Assembly: GCA_033344815.1 (NCBI GenBank)
Contig: JAWPMR010000001.1
Span: forward strand, 5,008,136 to 5,072,135
Direction of reading: 5' to 3'
DNA from: Paracoccaceae bacterium
Lineage (GTDB): Bacteria; Pseudomonadota; Alphaproteobacteria; Rhodobacterales; Rhodobacteraceae
Length of the DNA stretch: 64,000 bases
Part shown: positions 56,259 through 64,000 of the stretch, piece by piece
Layout of the letters: every line of letters starts with the position of its first letter
Position numbering within the stretch: the first letter of the stretch is position 1
The notes under the pieces: generated by a model
Seen by the model: the letters and a program-made list of their open reading frames with translations, nothing else
Told to the model about the DNA's origin: nothing
Databases searched by the model: none
Program-made: the position numbers and the translations under genes

Positions 56259-56938
56259 TGGGCATTTTCCCTCGACCAGTTGATGGCATGGACATAGACG
56301 CCGAGCGGGTTGGCCCGCAGGCGCTCTGCATCGCGCGGCGGCTGGATCACGACGGTCAGGATGGCGGTCCAGCGTTCGGTTGTGGCGAGCTGACCGTTTT
56401 CGTAGCGCCGCTCGATCCAGGCGACGCGGAAGCTCGTGTCAGAGGCGCGAATGACACTCGAGACCTCGATGGAAATCTGCGTGTCGCCGACCTGCGCGAA
56501 GGGATCGTTCACCCGGGCATGGTCGTTTAGCGCGACAGCGCCGCGATCCGTGGCGAAATCGTAGGCACGCAGCCAGTTCTGGCGCAGCACGATCGGATCG
56601 GCCGGGACCTGCCGGACATGCTCGACGAAGCGGGCGAGGTGCCAGGCGATCTGCGGATCGGTCGGGCGATACTCGGCGAGCGCCGGGGCGACGGCCTGTG
56701 CCGCACCGAGATTGTCGACCTCGACCACGTAGGGGACGACGCTGCTGCGCGTCGATTGCCAGGCGAGCGCCGCGCTGAGCCCGGCGGAGAGGGCGAGGCA
56801 GCCCATCGCCATGAGGCGCCAATTGCGGGCTTGGACGCGCGCCGAGCCGATGCGCTCGTCCCAGACCTGGGCGGCCTTCTGGTAGGGGGTGACGGGCTCG
56901 GGTGTGGTGCCGTAGCGGACACTGGGGCGTCGGAACAT
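56255..56938 (-). CDS. trbF: TrbF, VirB8-like conjugation protein
   Basis: 227 residues; one N-terminal helix (LMAMGCLALSAGLSAALAW) then the VirB8 periplasmic fold (FVEHVRQVPADPIVLRQNWL). Inner-membrane assembly factor of the mating channel. Starts one base inside trbL. Confidence 0.92.
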   Translation of the reverse strand: MFRRPSVRYGTTPEPVTPYQKAAQVWDERIGSARVQARNWRLMAMGCLALSAGLSAALAWQSTRSSVVPYVVEVDNLGAAQAVAPALAEYRPTDPQIAWHLARFVEHVRQVPADPIVLRQNWLRAYDFATDRGAVALNDHARVNDPFAQVGDTQISIEVSSVIRASDTSFRVAWIERRYENGQLATTERWTAILTVVIQPPRDAERLRANPLGVYVHAINWSRENAQ

Positions 56939-58224
56939 CAGGAGGACCTTTCGGAGAGGCTGACGACCGTGCCGCCGCCGCCATGATCGCCGGAGCGGAT
57001 GACATGATTGGCGGTCGAGAGGCCGTGTTGAAGGGATTGCTGGCGCTTCATCCGGCGCGCCCAGTCGGGTGGGCCGTCATTGGCCGGGGAGGGCAGGGCA
57101 CCACCCGCCATCCGTCCCCCGGTAGCGGCATAGGCTGCGCGGGCGCCGGACTGCGCGCCTTCCGAGATCGCGCGCCGGAGCGGGCTGAACGCGGCGACGG
57201 CACCGGTTTTGCCGATAGAGGCCACGCCTCCGACGGACTTGCCCAACGCTGTGCTGCGCGAGGCCGCGCCAAGCTGATAGGCGGTCGCGGTTCCGCTGCC
57301 GATAGCGCTGGCACCGCGCAGGGCGGCACCTCCGGTGCCAAGGGCCATTCGGGTTCCGGCGACACCGGCGACCGCGGCCCCGCCAACGGCGATACCGGTG
57401 CCGACCGCGGCGCCTGCGCCAAGCTGCGGCCCGCCCGAGACAATGCCATTGGCGATGCCGGGGCCGAAGATACCGAGGGCGAGGAGCGCCAACGCGCCGA
57501 GGACCACTGACATCGCGTCGTTGATCGTGGGCTCGCCCGCAAACCCGGCGGTGAACTCGCTGAAGATAGTGGAGCCGATGCCGACGATGACGGCCAGCAC
57601 CAGAACCTTGACACCCGAAGAAATGACGAGGCCCAGCACTCGCTCGGCCATGAAGGCGGTCTTGTTGAATAGGCCGAAGGGCACGAGGATGAAGCCCGCC
57701 AGCGTGGCCAGCTTGAATTCGATCAAGGTGACGAAAAGCTGGATCGCGAGGATGAAGAACGAGAGCAGCACCACCAGCCAGGCGAAGAACAGGATCCCGA
57801 TCTGGATGAAGTTCTCGAAGACGGCGACGAACCCGGAGAGGTCGGCGATGGAGGCGAGGATCGGCTGACCGGCCTCGAGCCCCACCTGCGCGATGCGCCC
57901 GGGCTGCAGCAGTTCACCGGCGGAAATGGTGCCGCCGGTGGCGACCAGGCCAAGGCCCGCAAAACTGTCGAAAACGATCCGGGCCAGCGTGTTCCAGTTG
58001 CCGATGATATAGGCGAAGACCCCGACGAAGAGGGTCTTTTTCACCAGCCGGGCGATGATGTCGTCATCCGCACCCCAAGCCCAGAACAGCGCGGCCAGCG
58101 TGATGTCGATGACGATCAGCGTGGTGGCGAGGAAGGCGACGTCGCCACCCAGAAGGCCGAAGCCGGAATCGATGTAGGAGGCGAAGACCTCGAGAAACCG
58201 GTCGATGACACTGACGCCGCCCAT
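56938..58224 (-). CDS. trbL: TrbL, VirB6-like polytopic conjugation protein
   Basis: 428 residues: about six helices to residue ~290 and a Gly/Ala-rich C-terminal tail (GAGAAVGTGIAVGGAAVAG). Inner-membrane pore part of the type IV system. The low-complexity tail is normal for TrbL. Confidence 0.92.
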   Translation of the reverse strand: MGGVSVIDRFLEVFASYIDSGFGLLGGDVAFLATTLIVIDITLAALFWAWGADDDIIARLVKKTLFVGVFAYIIGNWNTLARIVFDSFAGLGLVATGGTISAGELLQPGRIAQVGLEAGQPILASIADLSGFVAVFENFIQIGILFFAWLVVLLSFFILAIQLFVTLIEFKLATLAGFILVPFGLFNKTAFMAERVLGLVISSGVKVLVLAVIVGIGSTIFSEFTAGFAGEPTINDAMSVVLGALALLALGIFGPGIANGIVSGGPQLGAGAAVGTGIAVGGAAVAGVAGTRMALGTGGAALRGASAIGSGTATAYQLGAASRSTALGKSVGGVASIGKTGAVAAFSPLRRAISEGAQSGARAAYAATGGRMAGGALPSPANDGPPDWARRMKRQQSLQHGLSTANHVIRSGDHGGGGTVVSLSERSS

Positions 58225-58228
58225 CGCC

Positions 58229-58498
58229 TCACTCCGTCCCGGCCGGCTCTGGAGCCAGATCGAAGAAGCGCTGCCGGGCCGCCTCCCAGGCGGCGCGGCA
58301 TTCGGTGTCGGTGGCGTAGTCTTCGGGCGTCAGGTCACGGCAACGCGCGAGGGTGCCGCGCAAGGCGTCATCCCTGACCACATGCCCGGCGTCGGTGGGC
58401 AGGATCGTCCGGGTGAGTTCCGTAGCGGCGGCGAGGGCGGCAAGGCCGCCGATACCGAAGGCGACAAGGCGCAGAGTTCGCGGGGTGTCGAGGGCCAT
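58229..58498 (-). CDS. TrbK-alt, putative entry-exclusion protein
   Basis: 89 residues from ATG 58498 (MALDTPRTLRLVAFG). One N-terminal helix, then the conserved LARCRDLTPEDYATDTECRA and AWEAARQRFF of the TrbK-alt family. Expected to stop redundant transfer into cells that already carry the element. Lies between trbJ and trbL in the usual order. Confidence 0.85.
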   Translation of the reverse strand: MALDTPRTLRLVAFGIGGLAALAAATELTRTILPTDAGHVVRDDALRGTLARCRDLTPEDYATDTECRAAWEAARQRFFDLAPEPAGTE

Positions 58499-58502
58499 GC
58501 GC

Positions 58503-59285
58503 TTACTCCCCGAAAAAGCGGACGGTGCCAGGGGAGTAGCCGCCGCCGTAATCGAGGAACCGCGTGAGGTTCTCGCGGCCCTGCGCCTCGGCCGAGGCGA
58601 TCCGGGCGGCTTCAAGCGCTTCGGCCCGGTTCTGCGCGGCGATGGCGGCGGTCAGATCGGCGATCTGTGTCGATTGCAATGCGAGCAGCTGGTTGCCAGC
58701 CTGCGCGACCTGCAGGGCCCCAACGGCTCCTTGGCTTTCGCGGATGAGCGCGTCCATCTGGCTGCGGGCTCCGTCGATATTGCCCACGACCCCGGCCTGC
58801 ACGCGCAAGCTGTCCTCGAAGCCCGCGACGGAGGTTTCCCACCGCTCGCGCGCACCGGCGATCATCGCGTCGAAATCGCCCTGCGCTGCGGCAGCACCGT
58901 AGTCCTGCGTGAAGGCCTGTTCGATAGTGGCCACGTCGAAGGCGAGGCTTTGGGCATCGGCCAAGAGGCGCTGGGTTTCGCCGATGGCGTCCTGCAGCTG
59001 CGCCAGAGAGGAATGCGGTAGGTTCGCGAGGTTCAGCGCATCGTTCATCAACATCTGCGCCTGGTTCTGGATCTGGGCGATCTGGTTGTTGATCTGTTCC
59101 AGCGCCCGTGCGGCGGAGAGGATGTTTTCGGCATGGTTCCGGGGGTCGTAGACGATCCGCCCGCCGCCCCCGAAGAAGAAGGCCTGGGCAGGTGTCGTCA
59201 GGACCGGTGTCAGGACGAGGGCGCTGGCCATCAATACGGCGGCGAGTTTGCGGGGCCGGGCAGGGCGCTCAGGATTGCGGGTCAT
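58503..59285 (-). CDS. trbJ: TrbJ, VirB5-like conjugation protein
   Basis: 260 residues from ATG 59285, with AAGGAGA 6 bases upstream and a signal peptide (LAAVLMASALVLTPVLTTPA). A long helical coiled-coil region follows (LEQINNQIAQIQNQAQML). Periplasmic minor pilus component. Overlaps the trbE end by 17 bp. Confidence 0.92.
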   Translation of the reverse strand: MTRNPERPARPRKLAAVLMASALVLTPVLTTPAQAFFFGGGGRIVYDPRNHAENILSAARALEQINNQIAQIQNQAQMLMNDALNLANLPHSSLAQLQDAIGETQRLLADAQSLAFDVATIEQAFTQDYGAAAAQGDFDAMIAGARERWETSVAGFEDSLRVQAGVVGNIDGARSQMDALIRESQGAVGALQVAQAGNQLLALQSTQIADLTAAIAAQNRAEALEAARIASAEAQGRENLTRFLDYGGGYSPGTVRFFGE

Positions 59286-61749
59286 GTTCTGTCTCCTTCT
59301 GGTCAGGGTGAGGGGGTGTCGGATCGGTAGGTGCGATGTCGGGCCCGAGCAGGTCGATGGCCCAATCAAGACCGCGATGGCGCAGCCATGCGGCGGCAAA
59401 GCCGTCCCGGCCATGGGTGGCGATAAGATTGCTGATTGCGGCCTGATCGGCCTTGGAGGAGGCGGCGGTGAAGGCCAGAGCCACCTCGCCGAGGCCCAGC
59501 GAGAAGAGCCGGTTGCCCCGCCGCGACTGGCAGTAGTAGTCGTGCTTCGGCGTCGCGCGGGCGAGGATGTCGATCTGGCGGTCGTTCAGCCCGAAGTTCT
59601 GGTAGATCCGGGCGATCTGCGGCTCAAAGGCCCGTTCGTTGGGAAGGAAGATCCGCGTGGGGCAGCTCTCGACAATCGCGGGCGCGCTGAGGGACCCGTC
59701 GATATCGGCCAGCGATTGGGTGGCGAAGATCACCGAAGCGTTCTTCTTCCTCAACGTCTTCAGCCATTCGCGCAGCTGCCCGCCGAAATTGGCGTCATTG
59801 AGCGCAAGCCAGCCCTCGTCGATCAGGATCATCGTGGGGCGGCCGTCGAGGCGTGCCTCGATCCGGTGGAAGAGATAGGCGAGCACGGCGGGTGCGGCGG
59901 GGGAACCGATCAGCCCCTCCGTTTCAAACGCGAGCACGTCCGCGCTGCCCAGGTCTTCGGCCTCAGCATCGATAAGCCGTCCGAAAGGCCCGCCGAGGCA
60001 GAAGGGTTTCAGAGCGCGTTTGAGGTCGGTCGACTGCAGCAGGACCGAGAGGCCGGTCAGTGTGCGCTCCTCGCGCGGGGCCGAGGCGAGCGAGCTCAAA
60101 GCCGACCAGAGATGGTCCCGCGCAGCAGGGTCGATCGTCGCGCCTTCGCGCCCGAGGATCCCCGTGAGCCAGTCCTGCGCCCAGGCGCGTTCCGACGTCT
60201 CATCGATCCCGGCGAGTGGCTGCAGCTGCACCGCTGGTGCCTCGTCGGCCAGTGCATCGCCGAGGTTCTCCCAATCTCCGCCCATGGCGTACGTGGCGCA
60301 GCGGATCGATCCGCCGAAATCGAAGGCGAAGACCTGCGCACTGGCATAGCGCCGGAACTGCAGCGCCATGAGGGCCAGCAGGACCGATTTGCCCGCCCCG
60401 GTCGGGCCGACGATCAAGTTATGGCCGACATCGCCCACATGTGTGGAGAAGCGAAACGGAGTCGTGCCGTCAGTTTCGGCGTGGAACAGTGGCGGGCCGT
60501 CCAGATGGTCGTTCCGATCCGGCCCCGCCCAGACTGCCGAGATCGGGATCATATGGGCGAGGTTCAACGTCGAGATGGGTGGCTGACGGACATTGGCGTA
60601 GAGATGGCCGGGCAGGGAGCCGAGCCAGGCCTCGAGCGCGTTCAATGTTTCTGGGATGCAGGTGAAATCCCGCCCCTGCACGATCTTCTCGGCGGCCTTG
60701 AGCTTGGCCTCGGCGGCTGCTGCGTCCTCGTCCCAAACGGTAATCGTGGCGGTGACGTAAGCCGCGCCCGCCACATCGGCGCCGAGTTCTTGCAGTGCCT
60801 CGTCGGCATCCGCCGCCTTGTTGGCCGCGTCACTGTCGAGCAGGGTCGAGGCTTCGTTGGTCATCACCTCCTTGAGGATCGCGGCCACGGACTTGCGCTT
60901 GGCGAACCATTGCCGGCGAATGCGGGTGAACACCCGGGCGGCATCCGTCTTGTCGATGCAGATCGCGCGGGTGCACCAGCGATACTCGAAACCTTGCGCG
61001 TTCAACTCGTCGAGCAGTCCGGGCCAGGTGGCGCTTGGCAGCCCGATGATGGTCAGCGTCTTGAGATGCGCGGCCCCGAGCCGGGGTGTCAGCCCACCCA
61101 CCAACGGGTCATCGGCCAGAACCGCGTCGAGACACATCGGCACCTCTGGGACGCGGACGCGCTGGCGCCGGGTCGAAACGGTCGAATGCAGGTAGGTCAG
61201 GGTCTCGGCATCGGAAAGCCAGGCGATCTCCGGCATGAACCCGTCGAGCAGATCGATCAGCCGGTCTGAGCGTGCAACGAAGCCGCTAGTCATATCCTGA
61301 GGCTTGGTGCTGCGATCCGGTGCGTTTTCCAGCAACCAGCCTTCAGCGCGGCTCGCATCATCTGCAGGCGGCATCCAGACCAGCGTCAGGAAATACGCGC
61401 TCTCGAAATGCGCCCCCGCCTCCTCGAACTGCGCGCGCCGTTCGGCATCGAGAAGGGCCGAGACCGGATCGGGAAACTCGGAGGCGGGGTAGTCCTGCGC
61501 TGGGATCCGTTGCGCTTCCACGAAGACAGCCCAGCCGGAACCAAGCCGCCTCAGCGCGCTGTTGAGCCGTGCCGAGGTGGCGACCAGTTCGGCGGGCGTG
61601 GCGGAATCCAGATCAGGCCCCCGAAACCGCGCTGTGCGTTGCAGGCTGCCATCCTTGTTCAAGATAACGCCTGGCGCGATCAATGCAGCCCAGGGCAGAA
61701 AATCGGCCAGTAGGGCGGATTTGGAGCGGTATTCGGCGAGACGCATCAC
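59269..61749 (-). CDS. trbE: TrbE, VirB4-like ATPase
   Basis: 826 residues. Walker A VGPTGAGKSVLLALMAL (~residue 450) and Walker B MILIDEGWLAL (~residue 635) are intact, with the CagE/TrbE N-terminal domain. It powers pilus assembly and DNA transfer at the inner membrane. Normal length. Confidence 0.96.
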   Translation of the reverse strand: MMRLAEYRSKSALLADFLPWAALIAPGVILNKDGSLQRTARFRGPDLDSATPAELVATSARLNSALRRLGSGWAVFVEAQRIPAQDYPASEFPDPVSALLDAERRAQFEEAGAHFESAYFLTLVWMPPADDASRAEGWLLENAPDRSTKPQDMTSGFVARSDRLIDLLDGFMPEIAWLSDAETLTYLHSTVSTRRQRVRVPEVPMCLDAVLADDPLVGGLTPRLGAAHLKTLTIIGLPSATWPGLLDELNAQGFEYRWCTRAICIDKTDAARVFTRIRRQWFAKRKSVAAILKEVMTNEASTLLDSDAANKAADADEALQELGADVAGAAYVTATITVWDEDAAAAEAKLKAAEKIVQGRDFTCIPETLNALEAWLGSLPGHLYANVRQPPISTLNLAHMIPISAVWAGPDRNDHLDGPPLFHAETDGTTPFRFSTHVGDVGHNLIVGPTGAGKSVLLALMALQFRRYASAQVFAFDFGGSIRCATYAMGGDWENLGDALADEAPAVQLQPLAGIDETSERAWAQDWLTGILGREGATIDPAARDHLWSALSSLASAPREERTLTGLSVLLQSTDLKRALKPFCLGGPFGRLIDAEAEDLGSADVLAFETEGLIGSPAAPAVLAYLFHRIEARLDGRPTMILIDEGWLALNDANFGGQLREWLKTLRKKNASVIFATQSLADIDGSLSAPAIVESCPTRIFLPNERAFEPQIARIYQNFGLNDRQIDILARATPKHDYYCQSRRGNRLFSLGLGEVALAFTAASSKADQAAISNLIATHGRDGFAAAWLRHRGLDWAIDLLGPDIAPTDPTPPHPDQKETEHDPQS

Positions 61750-61753
61750 TGGC

Positions 61754-62023
61754 TCAGACCCCGAACCAAGACGGGTAACGGAGATGCCGCCGCGCCACTT
61801 CGGCGATCTGTGCGTCCCGCTTCGCGGCCCACACTGCGAGGAGGTGGCCCACCAACCAAGTTGCGAGGCCTACGAGCCAGAGCCGCAAGCCGAGCCCGAT
61901 GGCGGCCGCTAGGGTGCCATTGGCAATGGCGATGGTGCGTGGCGCACCGGCCAGCAAAATCGGATCGATAAGGGCGCGGTGCACCGGCGCGAAATAGCCG
62001 GGAATGTCGGTGGGGTTCTCCAT
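61754..62023 (-). CDS. trbD: TrbD, VirB3-like conjugation protein
   Basis: 89 residues from ATG 62023, overlapping the trbC stop (ATGA). Typical N-terminus PGYFAPVHRALIDPILLAGA and two helices. Inner-membrane partner of TrbE. Confidence 0.92.
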   Translation of the reverse strand: MENPTDIPGYFAPVHRALIDPILLAGAPRTIAIANGTLAAAIGLGLRLWLVGLATWLVGHLLAVWAAKRDAQIAEVARRHLRYPSWFGV

Positions 62024-62349
62024 CAGATCAGCGCCCCGCCGCCGAAGGAGAAGAAGGACAGAAAGAAACTCGAGGCCGCGAAGGCGATGGACAGCCCGAA
62101 GACAATTTGCACCAGCCGCCGGAAACCGCCCGAACTGTCGCCGAAGGCCAGTGTCAGCCCCGTGACGATGATGATGATCACCGCGACGATCTTGGCGACC
62201 GGGCCTTCGATCGACTCGAGAATGGTTTGCAAGGGGGCTTCCCACGGCATGCCGGACCCGGCGGCGAGCGCCGGTTCGGGCAGGGCAAAAGCGATCAGGC
62301 CGAGCGCGGTTGCGCCAAGGGCTGTGCGAAATGATGGCAGAAGGGTCAT
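62023..62349 (-). CDS. trbC: TrbC, VirB2-like pilin
   Basis: 108 residues with a signal peptide (LGLIAFALPEPALA) and two hydrophobic helices, as in conjugative pilins. Cleavage probably near residue 30. Major subunit of the mating pilus. Confidence 0.92.
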   Translation of the reverse strand: MTLLPSFRTALGATALGLIAFALPEPALAAGSGMPWEAPLQTILESIEGPVAKIVAVIIIIVTGLTLAFGDSSGGFRRLVQIVFGLSIAFAASSFFLSFFSFGGGALI

Positions 62350-62360
62350 GGATGGTTTCC

Positions 62361-63329
62361 TTACTTTTGTGTGAAAAGGGGGGTGAGGTCGTAATCGCCC
62401 GAAGCTGTCAGGCCGGTGACACGCGCCAACTCGGAGAGGCGACGCTCGGCGCCCCGTCCGGACAGAACGGCAATCAGGTCGATGGTTTCTGCGATCAGCG
62501 CGCGCGGGACGGTGACAACCGTTTCCTGGATCAGCTGTTCGAGCCGCCGCAGCGCGCCGATGGCGGACCCGGCGTGGATCGTGCCGATCCCGCCCGGATG
62601 GCCGGTGCCCCAGGCTTTCAGCAGGTCCAGCGCTTCGGGGCCGCGCACCTCACCGATGGGGATGCGATCAGGCCGCAGCCGCAGCGACGCGCGCACGAGA
62701 TCGGACAAGGTCGCAACCCCGTCCTTGGTGCGGAGAGCCACGAGGTTGGGGGTCAAGCATTGCAGTTCGCGCGTGTCCTCGATCAGGACAACGCGGTCTG
62801 AGGTCTTGGCGACCTCCGCCAAAAGCGCGTTGGTCAGCGTTGTCTTGCCGGTCGAGGTCCCACCCGCGATGAGGATGTTGGCTCGGCTCGTGACACCGAC
62901 GCGCAATTGGTTGGCGGCGTCTGCGGAGAGAATACCGCCGGAGACATAGTCCTCGAGGGTGAACACCGCGACGGCGGGCTTGCGAATGGCGAAGGTCGGT
63001 GCGGAAACCACTGGGGGCAGCAAACCCTCGAAGCGTTCGCCCGTGTCTGGCATTTCAGCCGAAACACGCGGGGCCGCGGGATGGACCTCAGCCCCGACAT
63101 GATGGGCGACAAGTCGGATGATGCGTTCGCCATCGGCAGGGGAGAGAACTGCGCCACTATCAGCCAACCCATCAACCAACTGGTCGATCCAGAGCCGCCC
63201 GTCAGGGTTCAGCATCACCTCGACGACGCCCGCATCCTCGAGCCAGGCGGCGATGCCCGGCCCGAGTGCCGTGCGCAACATGCGTGCGCTGCGAGATGGG
63301 GTCTCGGTTTTGAAGTGTGTAACGGTCAT
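62361..63329 (-). CDS. trbB: TrbB, VirB11-like ATPase
   Basis: 322 residues. Walker [16 protein letters not shown] (~residue 155), Asp box [10 protein letters not shown] and His box [13 protein letters not shown] are intact. Hexameric traffic ATPase of the mating channel. First gene of the trb operon; the 234 bp upstream should hold its promoter. In related elements traG and a CopG gene precede trbB; here they do not. Confidence 0.96.
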   Translation of the reverse strand: MTVTHFKTETPSRSARMLRTALGPGIAAWLEDAGVVEVMLNPDGRLWIDQLVDGLADSGAVLSPADGERIIRLVAHHVGAEVHPAAPRVSAEMPDTGERFEGLLPPVVSAPTFAIRKPAVAVFTLEDYVSGGILSADAANQLRVGVTSRANILIAGGTSTGKTTLTNALLAEVAKTSDRVVLIEDTRELQCLTPNLVALRTKDGVATLSDLVRASLRLRPDRIPIGEVRGPEALDLLKAWGTGHPGGIGTIHAGSAIGALRRLEQLIQETVVTVPRALIAETIDLIAVLSGRGAERRLSELARVTGLTASGDYDLTPLFTQK

Positions 63330-63563
63330 GATTGGCCTCGCGATGGATCACGAGACCGATTAAGAAGACCGCTATTGGCCTACGGGCAACAGCTGTGAAG
63401 GCGTAGTAGGGGTGTGGCGCGTAAAGGCAGGGAAAAGACGAAACGCAGCCAATTCGCAATAAAGGTCGACGATCGCTTCACCGTCTGACGTTATCTGAAA
63501 GCCGCATCGGCCAGCCCAGATACACAGAGTTTAGGACACTCCCTGCTCAATGCATCTCTCATT

Positions 63564-63998
63564 TCAACGCTCCAACACCACATGCATCCGGAAACCCGAA
63601 TGCTGATCCACTTGCATGGGGCGGAACGGCCAGAAATCGCGCAACACCTCAGCATGCGGGTGGCCGTAGCTATGGCGCGGATCAGAGCTAAAGACGCTTG
63701 TTGTGGGGGCAATCAGCGCGGCAAGCCCGTCATGCCAATTTGCTCGGGCGCCATGATGTGCGACTTGAAACACGCTCGTTCGTCTTGCCCGGCGCGCATC
63801 GAGATAACTCTCCAAACTGTCCCACTTCGCGGCACTTTTCAGGTTGCCATCGCCGGTTAACAGGATTGCACCTCTCGTTTCATGTTCCTTCCAACAGCCG
63901 CAAGCGCCGAAAAGTCGGTGATACAAGCATTCGCAATTGCAGATCCTCTGCCCCGTCCAAGGGCCAACTCCACCGCCATAAAGCATTAGACTGACATT
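63564..63998 (-). CDS. ComEC-type metallo-beta-lactamase fold hydrolase, 5' end beyond window
   Basis: C-terminal ~145 residues of a protein whose start lies past the window. The frame enters with NVSLMLYGG and contains LLTGDGN, VAHHGARANWHDG and YGHPHAEVLRDFW. These are the DNA-internalisation-type metallo-beta-lactamase landmarks, with metal-binding D and H-H. As a stand-alone protein it may be a soluble MBL hydrolase. Transcribed towards trbB, but 234 bp apart. Confidence 0.75.
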   Translation of the reverse strand, partial: NVSLMLYGGGVGPWTGQRICNCECLYHRLFGACGCWKEHETRGAILLTGDGNLKSAAKWDSLESYLDARRARRTSVFQVAHHGARANWHDGLAALIAPTTSVFSSDPRHSYGHPHAEVLRDFWPFRPMQVDQHSGFRMHVVLER

Positions 63999-64000
63999 GT

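Noticed and set aside
59248-61269. 673-codon plus-strand open frame opposite trbE
   Set aside because: Shadow of the G+C-rich trbE gene; no domain, no ribosome site, Gly/Arg-rich composition.
1-64000. tRNA or rRNA genes marking an island
   Set aside because: None recognised by eye on either strand; a tRNA scan would be needed to exclude them fully.

Overview
The window reads as a denitrifying marine alphaproteobacterium of the Rhodobacteraceae (roseobacter type). The grounds are the nir d1-haem genes, a complete nosRZDFYLX operon, a 5-aminolaevulinate synthase of the alphaproteobacterial (C4) type, a VPLPA-CTERM surface protein, and a trb conjugation operon of the kind found on alphaproteobacterial integrative elements. 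No rRNA, tRNA or CRISPR array was seen. Species cannot be decided from the sequence alone.

Layout. (1) 1-5655: 3' part of a nir operon (nirG end, nirH, nirJ, nirN), a CbiX-like sirohydrochlorin chelatase, a small membrane protein and hemA. Together these make tetrapyrrole precursors and haem d1 for cytochrome cd1 nitrite reductase, whose own gene must lie upstream. (2) 5835-14916: a Cys-rich exported protein followed by nosR-Z-D-F-Y-L-X, the full set for nitrous oxide reduction and copper-site assembly. (3) 14917-19614: sparse, degenerate DNA with dispersed repeats around one secreted TAP-type hydrolase. (4) 19615-31423: a DsbA-like oxidoreductase, ferredoxin and its NADP reductase, then a cluster I cannot assign to a described pathway. 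It has a DUF971 protein, an AprA-like flavoprotein, an AprB-like two-cluster ferredoxin and a HEAT-repeat protein. These are followed by an overlapping operon of a NitT/TauT-type ABC transporter (whose binding protein ends in a NosL-like domain), an unknown membrane protein, SCO, PCu(A)C, a dihaem cytochrome c and a Crp/Fnr regulator. This is the best candidate for an undescribed system. (5) 31424-36693: a dead IS110 transposase, a divergent AraC regulator, an NmrA-type oxidoreductase, two small membrane proteins and a second copy of the dispersed repeat. (6) 36694-53255: a VPLPA-CTERM protein, a 5063-residue repeat protein containing an intact-looking vanadium haloperoxidase-type domain, and a small unknown protein. 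(7) 53256-63329: an IS66 remnant and a GC-rich minus-strand trb operon (trbB to trbI plus DUF2274) with no coupling protein or relaxase in view. (8) The window ends inside a ComEC-type metallo-beta-lactamase gene.

Working together: regions 1 and 2 make and equip the enzymes for nitrite and N2O reduction. Region 4 sits directly downstream, and its operon joins an ABC importer to periplasmic copper chaperones and a NosL-like domain. This suggests, as inference only, a role in supplying copper, sulfur or electrons to a periplasmic copper enzyme such as NosZ. By eye the trb region is clearly richer in G+C than the rest and the gene-poor stretches poorer, which fits a mosaic replicon or island. 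All alignments and counts here were made by hand.
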